Shown in pieces: positions 1 through 10,800 of a stretch of 64,000 nucleotides of DNA. A program made the position numbers and the translations under genes. Position 1 is the stretch's first letter, and each line of letters opens with the position of its first letter. The notes beneath the pieces were generated by a model that was given only the letters and a program-made list of their open reading frames with translations, was not told the origin of the DNA and did not search any database. The DNA is from Verrucomicrobiaceae bacterium (lineage in GTDB: Bacteria > Verrucomicrobiota > Verrucomicrobiia > Verrucomicrobiales > Verrucomicrobiaceae), in NCBI GenBank assembly GCA_027486585.1, contig JAIXOU010000078.1, positions 1 to 64,000 on the forward strand, given 5' to 3'.

Positions 1-84
1 TACTACAACACCCGCCGCCTGCACTCCTCTCTCAACTATAAGTCACCCTCCCTCTTCGAGTCAGAAATCGCTCTCGCTAACTAA
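1..84 (+). CDS. IS3-family transposase OrfB, C-terminal fragment (5' end outside window)
   Basis: Reading from base 1 gives 27 residues before TAA at 82-84, starting YYNTRRLHSSLNYKSP. That string is the hallmark C-terminal motif of the rve integrase core of IS3-family OrfB transposases (usually F/Y-YNxxRxHSSLxYxSP). The function of the family is DNA strand transfer with a DDE catalytic triad; the triad itself lies upstream of the window, so activity cannot be assessed. It is directly followed by the probable right inverted repeat. Confidence 0.75.
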   Translation, partial: YYNTRRLHSSLNYKSPSLFESEIALAN

Positions 85-118
85 ATCATCCTCCGGTCCA
101 AAAAAGGCTGGCATCTCA
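1..118 (+). mobile_element. Right end of an IS3-family insertion sequence (truncated by window edge)
   Basis: The window opens inside the last codons of a transposase. After its stop codon comes a short non-coding tail that ends near 95-118 in a run of A followed by ...GCATCTCA. This resembles an IS3-family right terminal inverted repeat, which read outward-in begins TGA and contains a T-rich block followed by GGACC. The left end lies outside the window, so element length, target duplication and completeness cannot be judged. The terminal repeat boundary is an inference from family pattern. Confidence 0.6.
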
Positions 119-199
119 ATCAGTGAGATTATCGTCTTCCACTATCGCAGCAGTTTTAAGACTGGAGATGATCTGCATGAGCATGGCTCTGTCTCCTCA

Positions 200-1441
200 T
201 TAATGCGACACCTCTGTCGGCGTATCCAGTTCCTTCGGTGGCCAGAAGGCGATGAGAAGGATCACGGAGGCGGCCAAGGAAAGGCCAGTCGGCCAGAGGA
301 AAAGCTCTTTGTAATTCACCACGCCATCGGCGCTGGTGAGCTTGCCTTGAAGGGGGATAAAGAACCATTTGGCGGCAAGATCTCCAAGACCGAGAACGAG
401 TAGATTGAACAGGCCTTGGGCGCTGGAGCGCACATCTTTTGGAAAGGCGGCATCAATAAAGATATAAAGCGTGGCAAAAAAGAAGGCGTAACAAATACCG
501 TGGAGCACTTGGACGAGGATGATCATCGTCTGATTTTCTGGCATAAAGGCAAAGACGGCGAAGCGGGCAGCGTGCCCTAGAATGCCGAGGATCATGGTCG
601 TCTTCCAGCCCATTTTAGCCAGGAACCAGCCAAGCACAGCCATCGTCAAGATTTCGGCAATCTGACCGATGCTCATGACGGGCATGATCCATTCCGGTTT
701 GATACCGACGACATTGCTGCCGAGGAAGCCGCCTGCCATGAGGAAGTAGCCATTGTGAATCGTGGCATCGATGAAGGTCACAATGAAGAGAACGAGTAAG
801 TAGGGCTTGCTCAAATGGCGAGCTGCCTTGAGCCAGGCGAAACCGCCTTCGCCTGCGGAAGCTGGCTTGGCAGGTGTGTGTGGCAGACTTAGACTAAAGA
901 TAGCGAGGAAAAGTGAAGCGATCCCTGAGATGAGGAAGATATTCCGGCTGGCCGTGACGGCCTCCACGCCGACCTTTCCCTGCAAGATGAAGTAGAGAGG
1001 CCAGGCAGCCATGATCCAGCCAATCGTGCCGCCCATGCGCACTAAACCGTATTCTTTCTGAGCATTCTGAAGGTGGGTGAAGGCGATTGAATTGGAAACG
1101 GAAATGGTCGGAACATACAGCAGTGAGTGAACGAGCATGAGCCCAAAAAACGTGGGGAAATCTTTGGCCCAATACATCCCAAGGATGGATAGACCACCGA
1201 TCAAATGGCTCACGGACATGAACTTCTCTGCGGCAAAGTTCCGGTCAGCGAACTGGTTGCTGAAGAAAATGCCGACTACTGAGGCGATGGCGAAAGCGCT
1301 GCCGACCCAGGTGATCTGCATGTCACTGAAATTTAGCCCGTCTTTGCCCATGTAACCCCAGATCAGCGGAAGCCAGGCTCCCCAGATGAAGAACTCGAGA
1401 ACCATCATGACGAAGAGTTTTTTTGCGGCAGGGGATTTCAT
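200..1441 (-). CDS. MFS transporter, nucleoside:H+ symporter type
   Basis: 413 residues, highly hydrophobic, with the roughly 12 membrane segments expected of a major facilitator. The N-terminus (FFIWGAWLPLIWGYMG at about 16-31) and the overall length match the Nuc_H_symport family (NupG/XapB type), which imports nucleosides with protons across the inner membrane. The ATG at 1441 gives a short basic cytoplasmic tail (MKSPAAKK) before the first helix, which is the usual arrangement. It lies 59 bases downstream of the SLC13 carrier on the same strand and may be cotranscribed with it. Substrate is inferred from family resemblance only; many verrucomicrobial members sit near sugar or nucleoside catabolic genes and could carry other substrates. 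Confidence 0.75.
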   Translation of the reverse strand: MKSPAAKKLFVMMVLEFFIWGAWLPLIWGYMGKDGLNFSDMQITWVGSAFAIASVVGIFFSNQFADRNFAAEKFMSVSHLIGGLSILGMYWAKDFPTFFGLMLVHSLLYVPTISVSNSIAFTHLQNAQKEYGLVRMGGTIGWIMAAWPLYFILQGKVGVEAVTASRNIFLISGIASLFLAIFSLSLPHTPAKPASAGEGGFAWLKAARHLSKPYLLVLFIVTFIDATIHNGYFLMAGGFLGSNVVGIKPEWIMPVMSIGQIAEILTMAVLGWFLAKMGWKTTMILGILGHAARFAVFAFMPENQTMIILVQVLHGICYAFFFATLYIFIDAAFPKDVRSSAQGLFNLLVLGLGDLAAKWFFIPLQGKLTSADGVVNYKELFLWPTGLSLAASVILLIAFWPPKELDTPTEVSH

Positions 1442-1500
1442 GGGAATTTTAAGAGGCTAAAGATGAACGCAGAATGGAGCGAAGGTTTAACAAGTGATTT

Positions 1501-3264
1501 TCACAACGGCCAGAAGAAGGGAACCAGCAGCAGGATCAGAATCACGGAGAGCAAGGTCAATCCGCCACCGACTTTGATGAAGTCGCTGAAGCGATACTTG
1601 CCGGGGCCATAGACGAGGATGCAGCTAGGTTCAAAGGGCGTCAGAACAGAAATGCTGGCGCTGAGCATCACGGCCATCGCAAAGGCGCGTGGATTGACAT
1701 GCATGCTTTCAGCCGCTTTGAGAGCAATGGGTAGCACGACGAGGGCCGCCGCCGCATTAGACATGGGCTGAGTGAGAATGACGGTCAGGATGGCAAAGCC
1801 TGCCATGACAGCGACGGAGCCAAACGGCTGTAACCAGCCTGTGATCGCCTGCGCCAGCATCAGGTCAGCGCCCGATTTGGCCATGGCCGCTCCAAACGCG
1901 GTCATGCCGCTGATGAGGATGAGCAATCGCCAATCCACATTTAAATAAGCCGTGTCTAAGGTGATGCAGCGGGTGGCGAGTGCTAAGAGGGCAACAATGA
2001 GAAAGGCGATGGATGCCGGCAGCCATCCAAAGCTGCTTAGGATCACAGCGACCGCAAAGGCAGCTAGGACAAAAACGCCACGTTTTTGCGCGCTCGGACT
2101 GATGCTGTGCTCGCTGATCACCACCATTTCAGAGTCGGCCTCAAAGAAACGGATGCGATCATAGGATCCCTGCAGCAGCAGCATGTCACCAGCTTGCAAT
2201 GGCACGTCAGCCATGTGCTCACTCAGCGTGCGGTCTCCGCGTAGCAAAGCAAGCACAGAGAGACCCGAGCGGCGGCGGAAGTTGCTACTGCGTAGGCTTT
2301 GACCCACAAGGCTGGATCGCGGAGTTAGAACGACCTCGGCGATGCTGGCATCCTTCATGTCCACGCCGGAGTGCAGCAGGTCCACATCCTCGAGAATGTC
2401 GATGCCTTCGATCTTTTTCACCTTGATGAGGTTCTGCACTTTACCTGCTACCAGCACCACATCTGCCTCCTCAAAACGAACGTGCGGTGACACATCCATC
2501 TCCTGCCCTTTACGGCGTAGTTTCACGACCTGGAACTCGAGCACTGAAAAGTCTGAGGCGTAGGCTTCCTGGCCGATGAGCGGTGACCCAGGCTGAATGA
2601 TAACTTCAGCTAGGTATTCCCGAATGGGTGTATTGTCCGCTACGCCATCAGCTCGATCTCGCTCTGGAACCCAGCGCATACCGATGAGAATCATATAAAG
2701 CAGTCCGACGACGAGAAGGATGAGGCCGATGGGAGTGATTTCAAACATACCCACTGCCGGGAAGCCCATTTTGACCAAGGCACCACTGACGGCCACATTC
2801 GTGCTGGTGCCGATGAGTGTGCAGGTGCCACCCAGTAGGGATGAAAAGGCCAGCGGCATCAGTAAACGAGAGGGAGAGATGTTCAGGCGACGAGCCAACG
2901 CGATGACTGGCCCTAGAAACATGGCTGTCACCGTCGTGTTGTTCATGAAGGCTGAAATCGCGCCCACCGTGGTCATCATGCCCGCGACAACGCGCCCAGG
3001 ATGTCCACCAGTCGTCCTAGCCAGCACATGGCCCAGTTGATCCAGCACCCCAGTTTCCCGTAAAGCCGCCCCGATGACAAAGATGGCCCCGAGCATGATG
3101 ATCACCTCATTGCCGAAGCCAGCAAAGGCTTCATTGACGGTTAGAATACCACTGCAAACCAGCACGCAAAGCAGGGCAAGCGTCACCAAGTCCACGGAGA
3201 TCTTTTCCGTGGCAAAGAGAATGACGGCGATGATGAGTAGGCCGATGACAATAGCAGCTTCCAT
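1501..3264 (-). CDS. SLC13-family (DASS) permease with two RCK_C domains
   Basis: 587 residues. Hydrophobic halves (about 1-190 and 395-587) flank a soluble centre of about 200 residues that contains two TrkA-C/RCK_C-like segments (near 215-290 and 300-380). This is the layout of the divalent anion:sodium symporter relatives annotated as SLC13 family permeases. The N-terminal half contains FMNNTTVTAMFLGPV and the C-terminal half QPMSNAAAALVVLPIA, the paired SNT/SNA-like motifs that bind Na+ and substrate carboxylate in DASS carriers. Likely role: uptake of sulfate, or a dicarboxylate or other divalent anion. The RCK_C domains suggest ligand gating. The exact substrate cannot be told. Confidence 0.8.
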   Translation of the reverse strand: MEAAIVIGLLIIAVILFATEKISVDLVTLALLCVLVCSGILTVNEAFAGFGNEVIIMLGAIFVIGAALRETGVLDQLGHVLARTTGGHPGRVVAGMMTTVGAISAFMNNTTVTAMFLGPVIALARRLNISPSRLLMPLAFSSLLGGTCTLIGTSTNVAVSGALVKMGFPAVGMFEITPIGLILLVVGLLYMILIGMRWVPERDRADGVADNTPIREYLAEVIIQPGSPLIGQEAYASDFSVLEFQVVKLRRKGQEMDVSPHVRFEEADVVLVAGKVQNLIKVKKIEGIDILEDVDLLHSGVDMKDASIAEVVLTPRSSLVGQSLRSSNFRRRSGLSVLALLRGDRTLSEHMADVPLQAGDMLLLQGSYDRIRFFEADSEMVVISEHSISPSAQKRGVFVLAAFAVAVILSSFGWLPASIAFLIVALLALATRCITLDTAYLNVDWRLLILISGMTAFGAAMAKSGADLMLAQAITGWLQPFGSVAVMAGFAILTVILTQPMSNAAAALVVLPIALKAAESMHVNPRAFAMAVMLSASISVLTPFEPSCILVYGPGKYRFSDFIKVGGGLTLLSVILILLLVPFFWPL

Positions 3265-3370
3265 GAGGCTGGCCGATGATGGCGGGGACTCCGCAAGTTA
3301 CGAATGAAAATTTCGACGGATTGTCCTTTGGGGCCTTTGACTGAGCGTGCCAGGTTCTTGTCGGTTCTTT

Positions 3371-6300
3371 TTAATACCGTGTGATGGACTCATGCAGGTT
3401 CAGGGCCACGCGACAGACACTAGTCCATGAGGCAAGCTCGATGGGGTCAGCTTTGGAGACTGGGCGGATGCCGGCAGTGATCGCTTTTTGGGCGTCTTCA
3501 GGAGTGGCTTTGAAAACAGCGCGCTGGGTGCTTAGGAAGCTTAGCAGGCTTTGTTTTTCGCTCGGTTTTGGTTGGCGGGAAAGCGTGCGCTGAAAGATGG
3601 CGCTGATTCTTTCCTCATCGCTGCCGTGGAGGCTTTCGGCAAAGCTCCGAGCAGCTTCCACAAAGGTGGGGTCATTTAACAAAGTGAGAGCCTGCTGTGG
3701 CGTGTTAGAGACACTCCGAGTACAGGCAGATTCGTCACGGGCTGGGGCGTCGAAGTTAGCCAACATGGGATGCAGGAAAGTGCGCTGCCAATGCATGTAA
3801 ACACCTCGCCGCCACTGTTGCTCGTCGAGATCAAAGACGTAGTCGCGATTCGGGAACTGGAGGTTTTCATAATAATTGGCTGGCTGATAAGGCTTGGCGC
3901 TGGGACCTCCGATGTCTTCGAGGTTCAGAATGCCAGCCGCAAAGAGGGCATTGTCACGGACGAATTCCGCGTCCAGACGGCGTGGATTTTGAAAGGCTAG
4001 CAGGCGGTTATTGGGATCCACGTCTTTGAGTTCAGGACGGCTTTTACTATCCTGTAAATAAGTCTGACTGGTCACGATCAGCGTCATCATGTGCTGGATG
4101 TCCCAGCCGCTGTCACGGAACTCGCAGGCCAGCCAATCCAGGAGCTCAGGATGGCTTGGAGTCTCTCCTTGAGCACCGAGATCATCGGTGGCTGCAGAGA
4201 GGCCGTTGCCAAAGAATTGCTTCCATAGGCGATTCATGAATGCACGTGCTGTAAGTGGATTTTCTGCAGAGGTTAGCCATTTGGCGAGATCGATGCGAGT
4301 TTGTCTTGGTGCGGTTGGAGCTTTTGGACCGGCTAGAAACTCAGGTGGAGCTGGTGGGCAGATTTCACCGGTTTCATCCATCCAATTGCCACGCGGCAGG
4401 CGGCGGATGACCATGGGGTCTTTGACAGCGACGGTGATTTGCGTCCAGGCTTTGCCATTCAGGCATTTCCTAGACTCGATCTGAAGTTTGTTGAAGCTCT
4501 CACGCAGGGCTTTGTCGATGTTCACTGCGGAGGTTAGCCAATGTTTGGCATCTGTGGCCGGAGGGGTTTGAGCTAGCGGTTCTAAAGTTGCGATCGGTGA
4601 GAAGGAGATGCGCAAACTGCCAGCGCTGTGGTTGGGAAGTTTGATCGTGAGGCTGCTTTGCTCAGTGAGCGCTGCGGGTGTCTCTAGCTGCCAGATGGAG
4701 CGGTGGCGCAGCTTTGCTTCAACACCGCGTGTTTTCCAAGTTGGCTGGATGCCGATGACCTCCGCACCACTGCTATAACGTGGCTCGTAGTGGTCGGCTG
4801 CGGCATGGGCGACCTTGAGTTTGATGGTCTTGGGGTCTGTCGGCGACTGGATGGAGAACTCAGGTGTTAGGGAGACGCCGAGGCTGCTGCCATTGAGTTC
4901 TAGGCTTTCTTTATGCTGTGGCGTGGGGAGTAGCTCGATCTGGATGGCGGCCACTGTCATCGCACCCGGGGTGAAGGTGAGCGTTGTTGATTGCGCGGCT
5001 TTGGCGGTGAAGAGGATGCTGCCGTCGCTGGTGTAACTGGCCTTGGATTCATCGATAGGCAGGGGCTTTTTCGGGTCTGCGGGTTTGGCTTTTGGCTTGG
5101 CACCTTTGGGTGGTATCGGTGGGGCCAGTGCGGTGGTGATTTTTGGCTTCGTGGCGATCCAGCCGGTGGGTTGAAATTTGAGGAAGGCTTGTGTCGTTTT
5201 TTGCCAGTCGCTAAAGGCCGCTTGCTGCGCTTTGGCTGCTGCTGTCGCTGTGGATTGCATTTCGCCCTCTATCTTTTGTAGGCGTTTTTTCAGGTAAGGA
5301 CTGTCCACGAGAATCTCGGGAGGGAAGGGGAAATCATTGGTGAAGCCTTTCAGCTCATCTGACTCACTCTTTCGATACTGTGAATAGACGCCAAACTGCT
5401 TCACGTCGGCAAAGAAGGCAGACATGGAATAGAAGTCGCTGGCTTTATAGGGATCAAACTTGTGATCGTGGCATTCGCAGCAGCCAAGTGTGGCTCCGAG
5501 CCATGCTCCACCGACTGTTCGGACGCGGTCGGCCTGGTATTTAATCAGGTATTCCTGAGCCTGGGCACCGCCTTCACGTGTCATCATGTTCAGACGGTTA
5601 AAGCCAGACGCGATTTGCTGCTCGACGGTGGCATTGGGTAAAAGGTCACCCGCAAGTTGCTCTAGAGTGAATTGATCAAAGCGCTTGTTGGCATTGAAGG
5701 CATTGATGACGTAATCGCGATAAGGGAAAATCCTCTGATTTTGATCGCCATGGAAACCGACCGTGTCTGAAAATCGTGCCACATCCAGCCACCAGACGGC
5801 CCAGCGCTCGCCAAAGCGGGGTGATTTCAATAAACGTGCGATGAGATTTTGAATCGCGACGGATGAAGTGCGATTGCTGTTAAACTCTGTCACGAACGCT
5901 GTCACTTCCGCAGGTCTTGGTGGCAGTCCGGTGAGATCTAAGCTGATGCGGCGGATGATCGTGTGTGGATCTGCCTGAGGTGATGGGGAGATTTTCTTTT
6001 CGGCAAGTTCTGCACGGATGAAGGTGTCGATTGGATTGCCACCTCCGGCAGCGAAGGCTGGTTTCACCAGAGGTGTGTAGGCCCAGTGCGGTTCATACTT
6101 GGCTCCTTCTTTGATCCATTGAGTGATCAGTTGTTTCTGCTCTGTCGTGAGCACTTTTTTAAATTCAGACGGCGGCATCAAATCGTCTTCATCATGAGTG
6201 AAGAGGCGACTGACGACTTCGCTGCCATCAGGATTGCCAGGAACGATCGCCTTCATCTCGATAGCTGCTTCTCGCACATCGAGTCTGAGGTCGGCCTCCC

Positions 6301-6442
6301 GATGATTTTTATCTGGACCATGGCAGGCAAAGCAGTTGTCACTTAGGATGGGTCTGATGTCTCGATTGTAGCGTAACTTGCCAGCTTCCGCCGCGAGGGC
6401 TGGCAGACATAGGCCGAAAAAGACAAGAAAGTAAGATCGCAT
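3371..6442 (-). CDS. PSCyt1 / DUF1549 / DUF1553 cytochrome-type protein
   Basis: 1023 residues with an N-terminal signal peptide (about 1-20). The haem-binding motif C37-F-A-C40-H41 sits in a Planctomycete-type cytochrome c domain, followed by DUF1549 (about 110-350, with the typical GCCECHDHKFDP) and a C-terminal DUF1553 domain (about 690-980). An intervening beta-rich segment is present. Such proteins are abundant in Planctomycetota and Verrucomicrobiota, are exported, and are thought to take part in extracytoplasmic electron transfer linked to degradation of complex substrates. They are often paired with a DUF1501 protein; no such partner is adjacent here, the only DUF1501 gene being at 12812. 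Function beyond haem binding is not established. Confidence 0.9.
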   Translation of the reverse strand: MRSYFLVFFGLCLPALAAEAGKLRYNRDIRPILSDNCFACHGPDKNHREADLRLDVREAAIEMKAIVPGNPDGSEVVSRLFTHDEDDLMPPSEFKKVLTTEQKQLITQWIKEGAKYEPHWAYTPLVKPAFAAGGGNPIDTFIRAELAEKKISPSPQADPHTIIRRISLDLTGLPPRPAEVTAFVTEFNSNRTSSVAIQNLIARLLKSPRFGERWAVWWLDVARFSDTVGFHGDQNQRIFPYRDYVINAFNANKRFDQFTLEQLAGDLLPNATVEQQIASGFNRLNMMTREGGAQAQEYLIKYQADRVRTVGGAWLGATLGCCECHDHKFDPYKASDFYSMSAFFADVKQFGVYSQYRKSESDELKGFTNDFPFPPEILVDSPYLKKRLQKIEGEMQSTATAAAKAQQAAFSDWQKTTQAFLKFQPTGWIATKPKITTALAPPIPPKGAKPKAKPADPKKPLPIDESKASYTSDGSILFTAKAAQSTTLTFTPGAMTVAAIQIELLPTPQHKESLELNGSSLGVSLTPEFSIQSPTDPKTIKLKVAHAAADHYEPRYSSGAEVIGIQPTWKTRGVEAKLRHRSIWQLETPAALTEQSSLTIKLPNHSAGSLRISFSPIATLEPLAQTPPATDAKHWLTSAVNIDKALRESFNKLQIESRKCLNGKAWTQITVAVKDPMVIRRLPRGNWMDETGEICPPAPPEFLAGPKAPTAPRQTRIDLAKWLTSAENPLTARAFMNRLWKQFFGNGLSAATDDLGAQGETPSHPELLDWLACEFRDSGWDIQHMMTLIVTSQTYLQDSKSRPELKDVDPNNRLLAFQNPRRLDAEFVRDNALFAAGILNLEDIGGPSAKPYQPANYYENLQFPNRDYVFDLDEQQWRRGVYMHWQRTFLHPMLANFDAPARDESACTRSVSNTPQQALTLLNDPTFVEAARSFAESLHGSDEERISAIFQRTLSRQPKPSEKQSLLSFLSTQRAVFKATPEDAQKAITAGIRPVSKADPIELASWTSVCRVALNLHESITRY

Positions 6443-6607
6443 AGACGTGGAAAATAATACTTTGAAGCAGGCCTAATCTTGCAGCTGAAATGGCATCGAC
6501 GCTGGGCTTTTTAGGTCTGGAAGGTTTTGCAATTGGCTCAGTTGTTTTAAGTTTCTGCTGAGCCTGTGATGGCTGTAAATGATGGGGCAACCATTTCTGT
6601 TCCAGAA

Positions 6608-7639
6608 CTACGATGAAACGTCACTTTCGGGCCTAGGATCACGTGAAAGAAGAGCCTTCATTGCCTCCCGGGCGGGTTTCTCCTCATGCAAAACTGCATA
6701 AATTTCAGCCAACAGGGGTGTGCGGACTTGGTGGGTCTGGGCGGCTTCGTAAAGGCTGACGGTGTTGGGGACGCCCTCGGCCACCATTCGAGTGCTGGCG
6801 ATGATGTTGGCCAGCGACATGCCTTCTCCTAAAAGCTTGCCAACTCGGTGATTGCGACTGTGCTCTGAGTAACAAGTTCCCATGAGATCTCCCACACCAC
6901 CCAGACCAAAGCAGGATTCGGGTTTGCCACCCATGCGTGTCACCATCCTTACCATCTCGGCCAATGCCCGTGTCACCAGCGCGGCGATAGCGTTGTCGCC
7001 TAGCTTTAAACCGAGTGCAATTCCGGCTGCGATGGCATACGGGTTTTTCATGGCACCTGCCCATTCGACCCCGCAGGGATCATCACTGGTGTAAGTGCGG
7101 AACCAGGGCAGGGTGAAGCTGCTCTGGACCTCCTTTGTCACTAACTCATCAGCGCAAGCCACGACGGCTGCTGTGGCCAGTCGTTGAGAGACTTCCTCCG
7201 CATGATTTGGCCCCGTCAAAACGGCGCACGGCGTGGCAGGGAAGTGCTCGCTGAGAATCTCTGACATGCGTTTGCCAGAAAGTCTCTCGATGCCCTTGGC
7301 ACAGGAGACGACGACTTTAGCTTGAAGATGAAGCCCAGTGCTAGCGACAAGTTGGGCTGTCTCGCGGATGCCTTTGGATGGCACGACAAAGATAAGCATA
7401 TCGGCTGGCGTCAGCGCGCGGAGATCGCTCGTCACCTGAATCGTCTGAGGTAAATGCAGGCCTGGTAAATAACGTGTGTTTCTCCGCGTCTGTGAAATTT
7501 CCCCCATGAGTGCGGCATCACGCCCCCAGAATTGTATGTCGAGACCACGTTCATGCAGCAGCGCTGCTAGAGCCGTCCCCCAGCTGCCAGCTCCAAAAAC
7601 GATGGCACTGCGGAAAGGTGGCGGGAGAGACTCAGACAT
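6608..7639 (-). CDS. gpsA: Glycerol-3-phosphate dehydrogenase [NAD(P)+]
   Basis: 343 residues, the normal length. The Rossmann motif GAGSWGTALA is at 16-25. The conserved GAMKNPYAIAAG carries the catalytic lysine, and the C-terminal domain has LGGVGDLMGTCYSEHSRN, which is diagnostic of GpsA. The enzyme reduces dihydroxyacetone phosphate to sn-glycerol 3-phosphate in the cytoplasm, the entry step to phospholipid synthesis. It is divergent from the DUF1800 gene, with about 170 bases between them, and is followed on the same strand by the cytochrome gene. Nothing unusual in the sequence. Confidence 0.95.
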   Translation of the reverse strand: MSESLPPPFRSAIVFGAGSWGTALAALLHERGLDIQFWGRDAALMGEISQTRRNTRYLPGLHLPQTIQVTSDLRALTPADMLIFVVPSKGIRETAQLVASTGLHLQAKVVVSCAKGIERLSGKRMSEILSEHFPATPCAVLTGPNHAEEVSQRLATAAVVACADELVTKEVQSSFTLPWFRTYTSDDPCGVEWAGAMKNPYAIAAGIALGLKLGDNAIAALVTRALAEMVRMVTRMGGKPESCFGLGGVGDLMGTCYSEHSRNHRVGKLLGEGMSLANIIASTRMVAEGVPNTVSLYEAAQTHQVRTPLLAEIYAVLHEEKPAREAMKALLSRDPRPESDVSS

Positions 7640-7811
7640 GATGCTTCATCGCTCAATAGGCCGCCCTGAGTCAAGTGCAGCTTGTGGGGCTTGGGCTCTT
7701 TACTCGCTGCGCCTAAGTGGAGCGTTAGAACTAGCTAATTGACTCAAATGAGCCTTTCTCGGCTTGGGGTTGCTGAGTGGACAGCCTATCGTTTAAGTGA
7801 TAGTTTAAAGA

Positions 7812-10800
7812 ATGCGTTACGCATTCTCTATTTGTTTGCTCGGAATCTTTGTTTCCTCCCTTCATGCGGAGTTCACGACGCTTTGGTCCCTGGGGGTTTG
7901 GGATGGTGATCCAGAGAATGAATATGGAGAATCGACATGGCAGTACAATGCTGCTCCTGGGAGTGCGACCGCTCTTGATAATGATTTTTACTTTGCAGGC
8001 CTTTATCCTGCACCCATCGGAACGGTTGCCGGCGAGCCCGCGACGAACTTTGAACCTGCACTGGACGGCAGTAATCTTTCAATGAGGCTTCATTTCAATC
8101 TGACAGCAGCGCAGGCGACAAGCACCGCTCGGATGAGATTGAACATGCACCAAGTCTGGGGTGGCTGGTGGAATCCTTTGATCAACAACTACGCAGAGGG
8201 TTATGGCAGACATCAATTTGAGGTTTTTTGGAACGGAACACTGCTCAAGACGGCAATTCATACGAAGTCTGATACCTTGATTGTAGAAGCTAACTCGGGG
8301 TCTTTTAATCCTGTTGCTGGTGCCAATGTGCTTGAGATTCGGCGTGCCCCAGCACCTGCTTCCTCGCCAGATGGCTGGGTGCAGTTTGATGCGTTGTCTC
8401 TGGAGTTAGACCCCATCGCTTTACAGGACATTGATGGAGATGGACTGCCGCGCTGGTGGGAACTCGATCATGCTTTCAGTGATACCGTCGCCAATGCAGC
8501 CCAAGATGCGGATGCTGACGGTCGCACCAACGCGCAGGAATTCGCGGCGGGGACCTCGCCGATTCGAAAGGATACAGATGCTGATGGTTTAAGCGATGGG
8601 TTCGAGTTCACTCTTGGCACGAATCCGCTTCAAGCAGATACGGATGGCGATTCACTGACAGATAGCGAGGAGACTGTAGCAAATCCACTCTTGGCAGATA
8701 CCGATGGTGATGGGGCAGGAGATGCCTGGGAGCTGCACACCGGTTATTTGGCCAATTCTGCAGCTAGCACACCGCCGACTCAAAGTGGCCTGATCGGCAT
8801 TAATTTTGCGATGGAGCTGAATCCCGACAATACACTGGCGATTCATGAGGTGACGGGGTTGGTGCCACAACGTTTTTGGAACAACACCTGGCCACTTACT
8901 GGCTGGCGTAGCCAGCAGGGAACACAGGAAGACATTGCGACACCGACGCCGGATGTGATCGTCGATAGCTCAGGCGTAGCCACGCTCATGACGATGGCAT
9001 GGAATTTTCCGGGTAGCACCTGGGCCAATGGGCAGAGCGGGAAATCGACCCAAAAACTGCTGGATGGTTATCTCAATGTGAACTCGGACACGCCAGGTAG
9101 TCTCACACTGAATAACATCCCCTTTGCCACTTATGATGTGATCATCTATGCCGGCACCAGCTATGATGGTGCGATAGGTTATACAAGGCTGAATGATAAT
9201 GCGGCCACAGACCGCTGGTTCATGAGTGGCAGTACACCGCCACAATCACAGTTGGTGGAACTGATCAAATCAGATTCAGTCAAGCCCTGGCGTGCCAATG
9301 CGATCCGTTACCGCAATGTCACGGGCACTTCTGTGAACGTGAAGATTGCTCGGACAAGTTGGTATGAGATGGGTATCCATGCTATCCAGATCGTCGATTC
9401 CGTGTCGGACAGCGATTCAGACGGGATGACGGATGCCTTTGAATGGGAACATGGCTTTAAGTCGATACTGGCGGACGCCACACTTGATGCAGATGGAGAT
9501 GGATTAACCAATGTGGCTGAGATGACCGCCAACACAAATCCACGACTTCAAGATACCGATAGCGATGGGCTCAGTGATGGGGGGGAAACCCTGACGAATC
9601 CTCTGCTCGCTGATTCCGATGGAGACGGACTCACCGATGGTGAGGAGCAGGCTGTTTCTCCTGTCGCCACCAATCCAAATGATGCTGACACTGACGATGA
9701 CGGCATCGGCGATGCTGAGGAAGTGCGCGGATGGACGAATCCACATGCTGCTCAATCATTGCTACCTGTGGTGAGCACAAGTCCGCGTACTTTGAATTGG
9801 TTAGTAGAGAATGTGCAGATAGTCTGGGATCATCAGCGCGGTGGAGTCACAGATCAGGAAAATGGCGATCATTCACTCATGAACTTTCAGATTGTGAATT
9901 CAGCTAGCACCAGCAGCGATGCTTTTAATGTTGGAGTCCGAGTCAAATCTGGCCGTGTGACGCATTTCCTTTTTTCTGGTTTCGCAGGCGGCTTTAGCCA
10001 TTCAGACAACAACGCGTGGGACATCTGGGATTCAGATTGGCAGAATTACCCTGTCGATTTAAAGGCTGCCATGGGCTTTAGCGGCCAAGGCACGGTGGAC
10101 ATCAGTGATAGACTGCGTTTTCAAATTCAGGGTAGCAGCACTGGCAGTCGAACGGCCTGGAATTTCACCTTCAGCATCACCAATCAAGATACCAATGCGA
10201 TTGTGGTCAGTCGGACATTCACTGACTGTGCTTTAGCGCAAAATGTGCACGATGGCACGGTGGCCTGGCAGGATCGTAGTGATCCACCACGATCGAATCG
10301 AATCGAAACATGGACTCATGGTGGAGTGCGTGTTTACATGAATCCGACACCTTTAGAGAATACGCCAGCCTTTGCTGCCTACAGAGACAGTGATGAGGAT
10401 GGCATGCCGGATGTTTGGGAGGATGCCAACGGATTAAATAAGAACAGCGCCATAGACGCAGCGCTTGATGGAGATTCAGACGGCCTGACAAACCTCAAGG
10501 AATACTTGGTAGGAACCTCACCCGCCGATGCCGATAGTGATGATGATGCAGCCAAAGATGGCATTGAACTCGAAAGCAGCAGTGACCCTTTATTAGCTTC
10601 TAGCCTACCGCCGTTTTATCGCGGGCTGCCAGCGGGAATAAGTGGTGAGGATTTGAATGGAAATGGTCTTTCGGATGCCTGGGAACAATGGATCGGCCAT
10701 TTTGGATTAGCCTCTGCAAGCGACGATGATGGTGATGGCATGACCAACAGTGAGGAAGCCGTTGCAGGCACAGACCCTCTCGATTCTAAGTCGCGTCTAT

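Noticed and set aside
7739-7811. TTGACT and nearby A/T-rich bases as promoter of the DUF1800 operon
   Set aside because: No acceptable -10 at the right distance; the TATC/GATA hairpin before the start is too short to call.
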